From Micavibrio aeruginosavorus (GTDB lineage Bacteria > Pseudomonadota > Alphaproteobacteria > Micavibrionales > Micavibrionaceae): a stretch of 64,000 bases of DNA. The translations under genes were made by a program, and so were the position numbers. Positions within the stretch are counted from its first letter, which is position 1. The number at the start of each line of letters is the position of its first letter. The notes below the pieces were generated by a model, which was not told where the DNA came from, did not search any database, and was given only the letters and a program-made list of their open reading frames with translations. The stretch is taken from the NCBI GenBank assembly GCA_016432265.1, contig CP066681.1:1266342-1330341 (forward strand), written 5' to 3'. This document shows, one piece after another, positions 57,652 through 64,000 of this stretch.

Positions 57652-59001
57652 ATGGTTGTGGCAATTTGTGCAGTTGTAGCGAATCCGATTAGAATGAGCG
57701 GCATGATTATTAGGTTTGTCTTGCCCGTGATATTGCTACTTGGATTATGCTCCGGGACTGCCCGGGCCGAGGATAGGGCGTCCCGGATATTCAAAGACAC
57801 GATCCCCGGCGTTTTTCAGATTGCCGTTGTCGACAAACGTACGCAGGAAAAGGAAACGATTGGCTCCGGATTCAGGGTCGAGTCAGCCTCCGCCATGCAG
57901 TTTTTGGCAACAAACTATCATGTGATCTCGGATTACACGCGTTACACAGACAGATACGATATTGAATACCGGGCTGAAGAGGGGCAATCCGGCAAGTTGA
58001 AGCTGGTTGCGATCGATGTCGTTAATGATCTGGCGGTGCTTGTCAGCAGCGAAGGCAAAATGCCCGGCGAAAAAGTTTTGGCGTTGAGCCGCGAAAGGCA
58101 AAGCAAGGGGCAGAAGGTTTTTGCAATCGGGAATCCTCATGATAAGGGCATGATCGTCATTGAGGGGGCTTATGGCGGCGAGATTAAAAACGAATTTTTC
58201 GACCATATCATTTTCTCAGGCACAAGTCTCAACCCGGGTATGAGCGGCGGGCCGGCCGTGGATGAAAGCGGGCAGGTTATAGGGATAAATGTCGCTATTG
58301 CGGCGAATGACATAAATTATCTTGTGCCTGCGGCCTCACTGGGGGCGTTGCTGGAGCGCGCTGGAAAAGAAGATCGCTCTTTGAAGAGAACGTCGAATCA
58401 GTGGCGGGACATGGCTGTTGAACAAGTACTGACGCGGCAGAAGCGAGGGATTGATGCGCTGATGAAAGTGACGCCCGAGATCGCGGAGTTAAATGAATTT
58501 TCCTATCCCAAAAACCTCGATCAGTCTTTTAAATGCTGGGGTGGCGGTTTCAAGAGGGATAAAAACCATAACTTCAATATGACGTGGGTTTCGTGCGATC
58601 AGGAGACGGATATTTATCTGAAACCTTATCTGAACACCGGGAAAATCAAATATGCCCTGGCCTATCTGGAGGGAAGCAAAATTCCCAGGACGGGATTTGA
58701 TGTCGAGTATTCGGAATATTACGGCGCCTCATGGCTGGTTGAGGATAAGAATGAAATCGATGTCCATGAATTTTCATGTGAATCCGGGTTTACCAGGCAT
58801 GCGGGCGATAATTGGAAGAGCGCATTCTGCGCCCGCGCATATAAGGGTTATCCAGGATTGTATGACGTTTATTTTTCCTCGGCCATTCTTGGGCACCCAA
58901 ATAAGGGATATTACTACAAAGCAAGCATTGAGGGTGTTGATATCCAAACGGCCAAATCGTTCCTCGGCAAGATTGCGGAGAATGTCACATGGAAAGAGTA
59001 A
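57652..59001 (+). CDS. Secreted trypsin-like serine protease with unique C-terminal domain
   Basis: 449 residues. A signal segment (VLPVILLLGLCSGTARA) is followed by a trypsin-like domain with His90 (ATNYHVI), Asp126 (VVNDLAVL) and Ser198 (NPGMSGGPAVD), the S1C triad, so it should be active in the periplasm or outside. No PDZ domain is seen. The last about 200 residues are Cys- and Trp-containing (FKCWGGGF, VSCDQE, FSCESG, FCARAYKG) and match nothing I know. AAGG precedes the ATG at 57652; a start at 57703 (MIIRFV) would give a more usual signal peptide. The end overlaps the FHA gene by 13 nt. Confidence 0.83.
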   Translation: MVVAICAVVANPIRMSGMIIRFVLPVILLLGLCSGTARAEDRASRIFKDTIPGVFQIAVVDKRTQEKETIGSGFRVESASAMQFLATNYHVISDYTRYTDRYDIEYRAEEGQSGKLKLVAIDVVNDLAVLVSSEGKMPGEKVLALSRERQSKGQKVFAIGNPHDKGMIVIEGAYGGEIKNEFFDHIIFSGTSLNPGMSGGPAVDESGQVIGINVAIAANDINYLVPAASLGALLERAGKEDRSLKRTSNQWRDMAVEQVLTRQKRGIDALMKVTPEIAELNEFSYPKNLDQSFKCWGGGFKRDKNHNFNMTWVSCDQETDIYLKPYLNTGKIKYALAYLEGSKIPRTGFDVEYSEYYGASWLVEDKNEIDVHEFSCESGFTRHAGDNWKSAFCARAYKGYPGLYDVYFSSAILGHPNKGYYYKASIEGVDIQTAKSFLGKIAENVTWKE

Positions 59002-59930
59002 TTCTTGAAATTTCTCATCCTTATGGGGCGTCTACCGAGAGGCGGGTTGTTTCGTCAGGGCGTGTTTTGATTGGGCGAGGATACCATTGCGATATCATTC
59101 TTGATGATCCGTATGTGTCGGAAGAGCATATCGAGATAACATTGTCTGCGGGAGAACGATTTTTAATTGCCGACAGGGGGTCTGTTAACGGCGTGTTCAT
59201 CGGGGCAAAAAGGCTGCCGGCGGCGTCTTCTTGTCTTGAATCGGGGCAGGAAATCAAAATCGGGAAGACCCGGATAAAGATATTCTCGCCGCACCATATT
59301 GTTCATCCGGCCAGGCCGCACAATTTTTTGTCATCCGTATTCCAGTTTTGCGACAGGCCGCTAGCAGGCCTTCTTATTTCTGTTTTTTCCGCTTTATTTC
59401 TCGTCCTTCTTTGCGCTCTTGCGGAATCGGGGGATGCTGATTTTTGGAAGGAGACAGCTCCCGGGGTGGGGATGGGGTTTTTCCTGTGCATCTGGGTTGT
59501 GTGGGCGGCGATGCATTTGTCGCTTGTCATCAAGCACAAGAAAATAATGCCCTGGCCGCGCATCATCAGTTATCTTTCTGCCTTAACGCTGATGACGGCT
59601 TCATTCTCGATCCTTGTCGCGCCGTATGTGGAATTCTATCTTTTATCGCCAGTACCGGCGATGATTTTCTCGGGGGCCGCTTTTTTAATATTTTTCCTGT
59701 TCTTTGGGTATTCTTTCTGCATGCTCTGCGAATTGCCTGTAAAGCCTGTGTCGTTTATTCTATCCGTCGTGATTGTGGCGGCCCTTTTTCTGGCTATTGA
59801 AACAATCGATGTCGAGTACGATTCAGATCCGGACTTCCCGGAGACAATCATAACTGCGGATATCCCTCTTCCTTCTGTCCAGCCTTTGCAGGGCTTTATT
59901 AAAGGGGCATTTGCAGAAGATTCAAGATAG
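58989..59930 (+). CDS. FHA domain protein with five membrane segments
   Basis: 313 residues. The N-terminal FHA domain has all the phosphothreonine-binding residues: GR in VLIGRGYHCDIILDD, Ser and His in VSEEHIEI, and Asn-Gly in SVNGVFIG. From about residue 115 on, five hydrophobic helices follow (for example LISVFSALFLVLLCALA and MIFSGAAFLIFFLFFGY). It would read a phosphorylated partner at the inner face of the membrane. It overlaps the protease gene, so the two are translated together. The kinase and partner are not in the window. Confidence 0.82.
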   Translation: MERVILEISHPYGASTERRVVSSGRVLIGRGYHCDIILDDPYVSEEHIEITLSAGERFLIADRGSVNGVFIGAKRLPAASSCLESGQEIKIGKTRIKIFSPHHIVHPARPHNFLSSVFQFCDRPLAGLLISVFSALFLVLLCALAESGDADFWKETAPGVGMGFFLCIWVVWAAMHLSLVIKHKKIMPWPRIISYLSALTLMTASFSILVAPYVEFYLLSPVPAMIFSGAAFLIFFLFFGYSFCMLCELPVKPVSFILSVVIVAALFLAIETIDVEYDSDPDFPETIITADIPLPSVQPLQGFIKGAFAEDSR

Positions 59931-60228
59931 GGGGAGCGGTCATCGAAGGGGGAGGGCTGCCTTATCATTACAGATGATGGTGCACTTATGTCACAATTAT
60001 GAAAATTATGATACCTTGCCCTTACCGGAACAGATTTATTGTGCACCACAGCATTACGAGGGCGTAGCGCCTTAAAAACCGCGATATCTGCCGTTTCCTG
60101 TGCAAAATCCGCATCTTAGTGAAAATCAGCCCCTTGCCTTGGACAATATAATTGTGCAACTTCATGCATCCTTTTAACGGGATTGCGTAAAAACCCTCAA
60201 AAACGAAGAGATTAGGGGAAACAAATCT
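59931..60228. promoter_or_regulatory. Intergenic region upstream of hppA
   Basis: 298 nt. TGCCTTATCATT at 59958-59969 is the third copy of the motif shared with the L,D-transpeptidase and LdtR-like promoters. An inverted repeat ATCAT-TACAG-ATGAT (59964-59978) overlaps it. TATAAT at 60147-60152 could be a -10 but has no good -35. AGATTAGGGGAA lies before the ATG. Confidence 0.4.
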
Positions 60229-62325
60229 ATGATTAATATTTATCTGATGGTCGCCTGCTGCGGCTTTCTGGCCCTGATATACGGCCAGTTGACCGCGCGC
60301 AAGCTGATGGCCATGCCGGCAGGAAACGAAAAGATGCAAGGCATCGCTGCCGCGATTCAGGAAGGGGCCAAGGCCTATTTGAACCGCCAATACAAGACGA
60401 TCGGTTATGTCGGCGTCGCTGTGGCGCTGTTGCTCGGCATGCTGCTGGGCAAACACGTTGCCGTCGGCTTTGTGATCGGCGCCGTGCTTTCGGGCGTGGC
60501 CGGCTACATCGGCATGAACGTGTCGGTTCGCGCCAACGTGCGCACCGCGCAAGCCGCGACCGAAGGTCTGGAAAAAGCGCTGGACGTCTCTTTCAAATCG
60601 GGTGCTGTCACCGGGATGCTGGTGGTGGGCCTGGGTTTGCTGGGCGTGGGCGTATACACATGGATTCTGGACGCTCAGGGCTTGAACCTGCGCGAGCAGC
60701 TTGAAGGGTTAGTCGGCTTGGGTTTCGGCGCTTCGTTGATCTCCATCTTCGCGCGTCTGGGCGGTGGGATTTTCACCAAAGGCGCTGACGTCGGCGCCGA
60801 TCTGGTGGGTAAAGTCGAAGCTGGCATCCCCGAGGATGACCCGCGCAACCCCGCCGTTATCGCCGATAACGTTGGCGACAACGTGGGCGACTGCGCCGGT
60901 ATGGCTGCCGACCTGTTCGAAACCTATGCCGTGACCGTCGTGGCCACCATGCTGATCGCGTTCAGCGTGTTTGCCGAAGGCGCGCAGCATCTGATGATGA
61001 TGCTGCCGCTGATCATTGGGGCGCTGTGCATTCTGGCTTCGATCGCCGGTACATTTTTTGTCCGTCTTGATCCCTTGAAAAAGAGCATCATGGGCGCGCT
61101 GTATCGCGGTTTCATCGCCAGTGCCATCTTTTCGGTGTTGCTGCTGATCGTGATGCTGGGCCAGATTGGCCTTGATAAGCACCTGCCGCTTGCGGATGGG
61201 GGCTATCTCACGGGCATGAATCTGCTGTGGTGCGTCTTTGTGGGCTTGGGCGTGACGGGTCTGTTGATCTGGATCACCGAATTCTACACCTCGACGTCGT
61301 TCCGTCCGGTGCGTTCGGTGGCCAAATCTTCGGAAACCGGCCATGGCACAAACGTCATTCAGGGTCTGGCCGTTTCGATGGAAGCGACCGCTCTGCCGGT
61401 GATCGTGATTTGCGCGGGCATCTTCCTTGCGTATTCCCAAGCCGGTTTGTTCGGTATCGCCGTCGCCGCGACCACCATGCTGTCTTTGGCCGGAATGGTC
61501 GTGGCGCTTGACGCTTACGGCCCGGTTACGGATAACGCGGGCGGTATCGCCGAGATGTCCAACCTGCCGAAAGACGTGCGTGTAACGACGGACGCTCTGG
61601 ATGCCGTCGGCAACACCACCAAGGCTGTGACAAAAGGCTACGCCATCGGCTCTGCCGGTCTGGCCGCGCTGGTGCTGTTTGCCGCCTACACCGAAGAAAT
61701 CAAGCATTACCTCCCGCAGTTCAAGGACATTACGTTCCCTCTGCAGGATCCGTATGTTGTGATCGGCCTCTTCATCGGTGGTCTGCTGCCTTATCTCTTC
61801 GGCGCCATGTCGATGACGGCCGTTGGCCGTGCGGCGGGTTCCGTCGTGATTGAGGTTCGCCGTCAGTTCCGCGAGATCAAAGGCATCATGGAAGGCACAG
61901 CCAAGCCGGAATACGGCACCGCTGTTGACTTGCTGACGCAGGCTGCGATCAAGGAAATGGTTGTTCCGTCGATCCTGCCGGTGGTGGCGCCTGTGGTGCT
62001 GTTCGTCACGGTTTATCAACTCAGCGGCGGTTTGCTCCCGGCCTTTCAGGCTTTGGGCGCGATGCTGATGGGCACGATCGTAACGGGCCTTTTTGTGGCG
62101 ATTTCCATGACCTCCGGTGGCGGCGCATGGGATAACGCGAAGAAGTTCATCGAGGAAGGCAATTACGGCGGAAAAGGTTCGGAAGCTCACAAGGCGGCCG
62201 TTACCGGCGACACCGTAGGCGATCCGTACAAGGACACAGCCGGCCCGGCCGTGAACCCGTTGATCAAAATCACCAACATCGTGGCCATCCTTCTGGTCGC
62301 TATCGTTGGCAAGATGATGATGTAA
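60229..62325 (+). CDS. hppA: K+-insensitive proton-translocating pyrophosphatase
   Basis: 698 residues with about 16 membrane helices. It hydrolyses PPi and pumps protons. Catalytic motifs are [45 protein letters not shown] and the DNAGGIAEM stretch. The K+-dependence site reads [19 protein letters not shown], with Lys where K+-dependent enzymes have Ala, so the enzyme is of the K+-independent type. A terminator follows closely. Confidence 0.96.
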   Translation: MINIYLMVACCGFLALIYGQLTARKLMAMPAGNEKMQGIAAAIQEGAKAYLNRQYKTIGYVGVAVALLLGMLLGKHVAVGFVIGAVLSGVAGYIGMNVSVRANVRTAQAATEGLEKALDVSFKSGAVTGMLVVGLGLLGVGVYTWILDAQGLNLREQLEGLVGLGFGASLISIFARLGGGIFTKGADVGADLVGKVEAGIPEDDPRNPAVIADNVGDNVGDCAGMAADLFETYAVTVVATMLIAFSVFAEGAQHLMMMLPLIIGALCILASIAGTFFVRLDPLKKSIMGALYRGFIASAIFSVLLLIVMLGQIGLDKHLPLADGGYLTGMNLLWCVFVGLGVTGLLIWITEFYTSTSFRPVRSVAKSSETGHGTNVIQGLAVSMEATALPVIVICAGIFLAYSQAGLFGIAVAATTMLSLAGMVVALDAYGPVTDNAGGIAEMSNLPKDVRVTTDALDAVGNTTKAVTKGYAIGSAGLAALVLFAAYTEEIKHYLPQFKDITFPLQDPYVVIGLFIGGLLPYLFGAMSMTAVGRAAGSVVIEVRRQFREIKGIMEGTAKPEYGTAVDLLTQAAIKEMVVPSILPVVAPVVLFVTVYQLSGGLLPAFQALGAMLMGTIVTGLFVAISMTSGGGAWDNAKKFIEEGNYGGKGSEAHKAAVTGDTVGDPYKDTAGPAVNPLIKITNIVAILLVAIVGKMMM

Positions 62326-62350
62326 TCCTCTGTTCTTTCTAAGAAATTGG

Positions 62351-62379
62351 AAAAGCCCCCGGAAGCGGGGGCTTTTTTC
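62351..62379 (+). terminator. Terminator after hppA
   Basis: An 11-bp stem AAAAGCCCCCG / CGGGGGCTTTT with a GAAG loop and a T-run, 25 nt after the hppA stop. Confidence 0.9.
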
Positions 62380-62431
62380 TTTGACCTGAGAGGGGGTGTC
62401 CTTTAAGTTTGCTGCCAACAGGGAGACTATA

Positions 62432-62611
62432 ATGCCTAATAAAGCCGTTGGTAACAAAGCCGCGGTTGCCGCTCTTGTGATAACAGGAGCCGCGATCGGT
62501 GCGTCCGTTGTTCCTCTTGTCCATGTTTTATTCAAGGAATCTGCTAAAGAAGCGACAACACGGCACGTGACGCCAGCTCCTGCGGCATCATCTCCAGCGC
62601 CAAAACCATAA
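62432..62611 (+). CDS. Small membrane protein
   Basis: 59 residues. A membrane helix (AAVAALVITGAAIGASVVPLV) and a short Pro/Ala-rich tail. GGGAG precedes the ATG. No family recognised. Confidence 0.5.
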   Translation: MPNKAVGNKAAVAALVITGAAIGASVVPLVHVLFKESAKEATTRHVTPAPAASSPAPKP

Positions 62612-62624
62612 AGAGGAGCATGTC

Positions 62625-62849
62625 ATGCTGAGATTATCGGATAAATATACACAGTCGTTGCTTGCGCAACCGGAAACAGGGATGGGTTATCAGGTCGCCG
62701 ACGTTACTTTAAAGGCGGGATTAAAATTCAGAGGGGTTACAATCGTCAACGCGGAGTATGTGACAGCTGTTCAGGGGTGCAAGGGCATCCCTTTCACTGA
62801 ACCGGAAATCGATAAAATCGTTGTAACGCATGAAAAACTGACGCCATAA
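62625..62849 (+). CDS. Small hypothetical protein
   Basis: 74 residues. GAGGAG lies upstream of the ATG, and it starts 13 nt after the preceding small gene, so the two may be cotranscribed. Mostly beta-strand-like; no family recognised. Confidence 0.5.
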   Translation: MLRLSDKYTQSLLAQPETGMGYQVADVTLKAGLKFRGVTIVNAEYVTAVQGCKGIPFTEPEIDKIVVTHEKLTP

Positions 62850-62919
62850 AGCATTCTGCGGCAAGAAGAAGTGTTTGTTTAACTGGCATACAAACGGCGG
62901 AATGGCTATAAGTTCGCCC

Positions 62920-64000
62920 ATGTCGCATATTGAAATCACCATTGATGAGTTGGGCGCGCGGGGGGATGGCATAGGTCGTCTGCCTGATGGGGCGCGTATA
63001 TTCGTTGAAGGCGTCTTGCCCGGCGAGAGAATTCAGGCGCGGATGCTGGATAAAGAGCGTGCCATGCTGGTGAGCGTTGTAACGCCCTCGGCAGATCGTG
63101 TGGCCCCGACATGCCCTCATTTCAATGTGTGCGGTGGCTGTGCGCTCCAGCATGTCGGGTCATCGGCCTATGCGGATTTCAAGAAGAAAGCTGTTCTTCA
63201 TGCGCTGGAACGGGCGGGGGTGACTCCTGCCGCTGTCGAAGGGCCGATTGTCAGCGCACCGGGAACGCGCCGTCGCGCCACCTTTGCCGCTGTGAAAACG
63301 GGAAAGAAAGTCGTTCTGGGTTTTAACGAGCGCGGCTCGATGAAACTGGTGGAAATCCAGTCCTGCGTCGTTCTTCATCCCCGGATCGTCAAGTTGCTGC
63401 CGGGGTTACGCGACCTGATGGCCAAAGTCATGAAGGTCGATAAGCAGAAGGCCGATATCACCGTTACGGAATCGAATGGCGCTCTTGACATACTGATTAC
63501 CAGCCCCCTGACCAAGGAAACATGGATGCCGTTTCCGATGCTGGAGGCGTTCAAGGATTTCGCGGAAGCGCAAGATATCGCGCGCCTGTCGTGGCGTCCG
63601 GCGGTGCGTACGGACGCAGAACTGATCCTTGAACGTAAGCCTTTTTACGTTATGCTTGGTGGCGTGCCCGTTGTACCGCCTGCCGGCAGCTTCCTGCAGG
63701 CGACGGAAGACGGAGAAGCGGCGCTGGTCAGAGCGGTGATGGACGCCGTGGCAGGAATGAAAGGGAAGGCTGCCGACCTTTATGCCGGATGCGGCACCTT
63801 CACATTTCCGCTGCTGCGGGCCGGATTCGATGTTTACGCCGTTGAAGGGTACAAGGCCGCTCTTGAGTCCTTGCTGACGGCGGGGCGCGCCTTTCCGAGA
63901 CTGAAGACATCGGTGCGCGATCTGGCGAAGGAGCCCTTGAGCGCGAAAGAGTTAGCGGGATTTGACGTCATTGTGGTCGATCCGCCGCGCGAAGGCGCCG
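62920..64000 (+). CDS. Class I SAM-dependent RNA methyltransferase (RlmD/TrmA family), cut by window end
   Basis: The frame is open to the last base, about 360 residues visible. A TRAM-like N-terminus (ELGARGDGIGRL, FVEGVLPGE) is followed by the iron-sulfur Cys set CPHFNVCGGCALQH, the SAM motif AADLYAGCGTFTFPLLRAG and VVDPPREG near the end. This pattern is that of the 5-methyluridine RNA methyltransferases (RumA/RlmD/TrmA); which RNA is the target cannot be told. ATG 62920 was chosen, 62902 (in frame) is an alternative. Confidence 0.88.
   Translation, partial: MSHIEITIDELGARGDGIGRLPDGARIFVEGVLPGERIQARMLDKERAMLVSVVTPSADRVAPTCPHFNVCGGCALQHVGSSAYADFKKKAVLHALERAGVTPAAVEGPIVSAPGTRRRATFAAVKTGKKVVLGFNERGSMKLVEIQSCVVLHPRIVKLLPGLRDLMAKVMKVDKQKADITVTESNGALDILITSPLTKETWMPFPMLEAFKDFAEAQDIARLSWRPAVRTDAELILERKPFYVMLGGVPVVPPAGSFLQATEDGEAALVRAVMDAVAGMKGKAADLYAGCGTFTFPLLRAGFDVYAVEGYKAALESLLTAGRAFPRLKTSVRDLAKEPLSAKELAGFDVIVVDPPREGA

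Noticed and set aside
60120..60152. Sigma-70 promoter with TATAAT upstream of hppA
   Set aside because: There is a -10-like hexamer but no acceptable -35 at 16-18 nt, so I only list the region, not a promoter.
60709..62535. 608-codon - strand open frame opposite hppA
   Set aside because: Mirror of the pyrophosphatase gene. His-, Arg- and Gln-rich, with no recognisable domain, typical of antisense frames in GC-rich genes.

Overview
The window looks like a stretch of alphaproteobacterial chromosome. Evidence for this includes the PhaR/PhaC/PhaA/PhaB set, the rpiB-glyA-nrdR-nusB order, a YdcH (DUF465) protein beside purEK, an RHH_4 protein beside fumC, an LdtR-like MarR regulator, RF2 with an SPY-type recognition tripeptide, and a K+-insensitive proton-pumping pyrophosphatase. 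The order cannot be fixed from sequence reading alone. The organism appears to be motile (motA, motB, a FliL-family protein), makes c-di-GMP phosphodiesterase-type proteins and stores polyhydroxybutyrate. No tRNA, rRNA, CRISPR array or insertion sequence was recognised.

Region 1 (1-3.0 kb) is an accessory island: an A+T-rich truncated gene with a possible HEPN motif, then a convergent three-gene mobilisation operon (small ORF, mobC-like, relaxase) whose genes overlap by ATGA. A perfect 10-bp inverted repeat lies upstream of it. Region 2 (3.1-9.1 kb) is a metabolic locus of two opposed operons. The + strand carries an SDR, an SMP-30/lactonase and a HAD phosphatase. The - strand carries a beta-keto acid cleavage enzyme, an SDR and a glycerate 2-kinase. 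Together they suggest breakdown of a hydroxylated acid or lactone, substrate unknown. Region 3 (9.4-17.2 kb) has a DJ-1/PfpI protein without its cysteine, prfB with a programmed +1 frameshift, two secreted proteins sharing a new-looking N-terminal domain, and a PAS/degenerate GGDEF/EAL protein with a coupled 13-codon leader ORF.

Region 4 (17.2-22.8 kb) is the PHB locus (phaR divergent from phaC, then phaA, phaB), followed by a cyclic-nucleotide-binding protein and an acyltransferase. Region 5 (22.8-33 kb) carries an AsmA-like giant, fumC with an RHH protein, purK-purE-ydcH, a phosphofructokinase and two bacterial PH-domain membrane proteins. Region 6 (33-43.2 kb) carries an L,D-transpeptidase plus YcbK pair, a histidine phosphatase, recO, parC, a protein aminoacyltransferase and motAB. 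Region 7 (43.3-54.6 kb) carries an EAL protein, hemB, a 3-hydroxyisobutyryl-CoA hydrolase-like protein, the LdtR-like regulator, a glutaryl-CoA dehydrogenase-like protein, rpiB, glyA, nrdR and nusB. Region 8 (54.8-64 kb) carries a fliL-like gene, terC, a secreted serine protease coupled to a membrane FHA protein, hppA and the start of a 23S rRNA/tRNA m5U methyltransferase.

The most useful observations beyond gene naming are: a motif TGC-N-TTATCATT found in three intergenic regions, two of them upstream of an L,D-transpeptidase gene and an LdtR-like regulator gene at nearly the same distance; the metabolic locus with a BKACE enzyme; the protease/FHA pair; and the paired secreted proteins, one with a TcpQ-like C-terminus.
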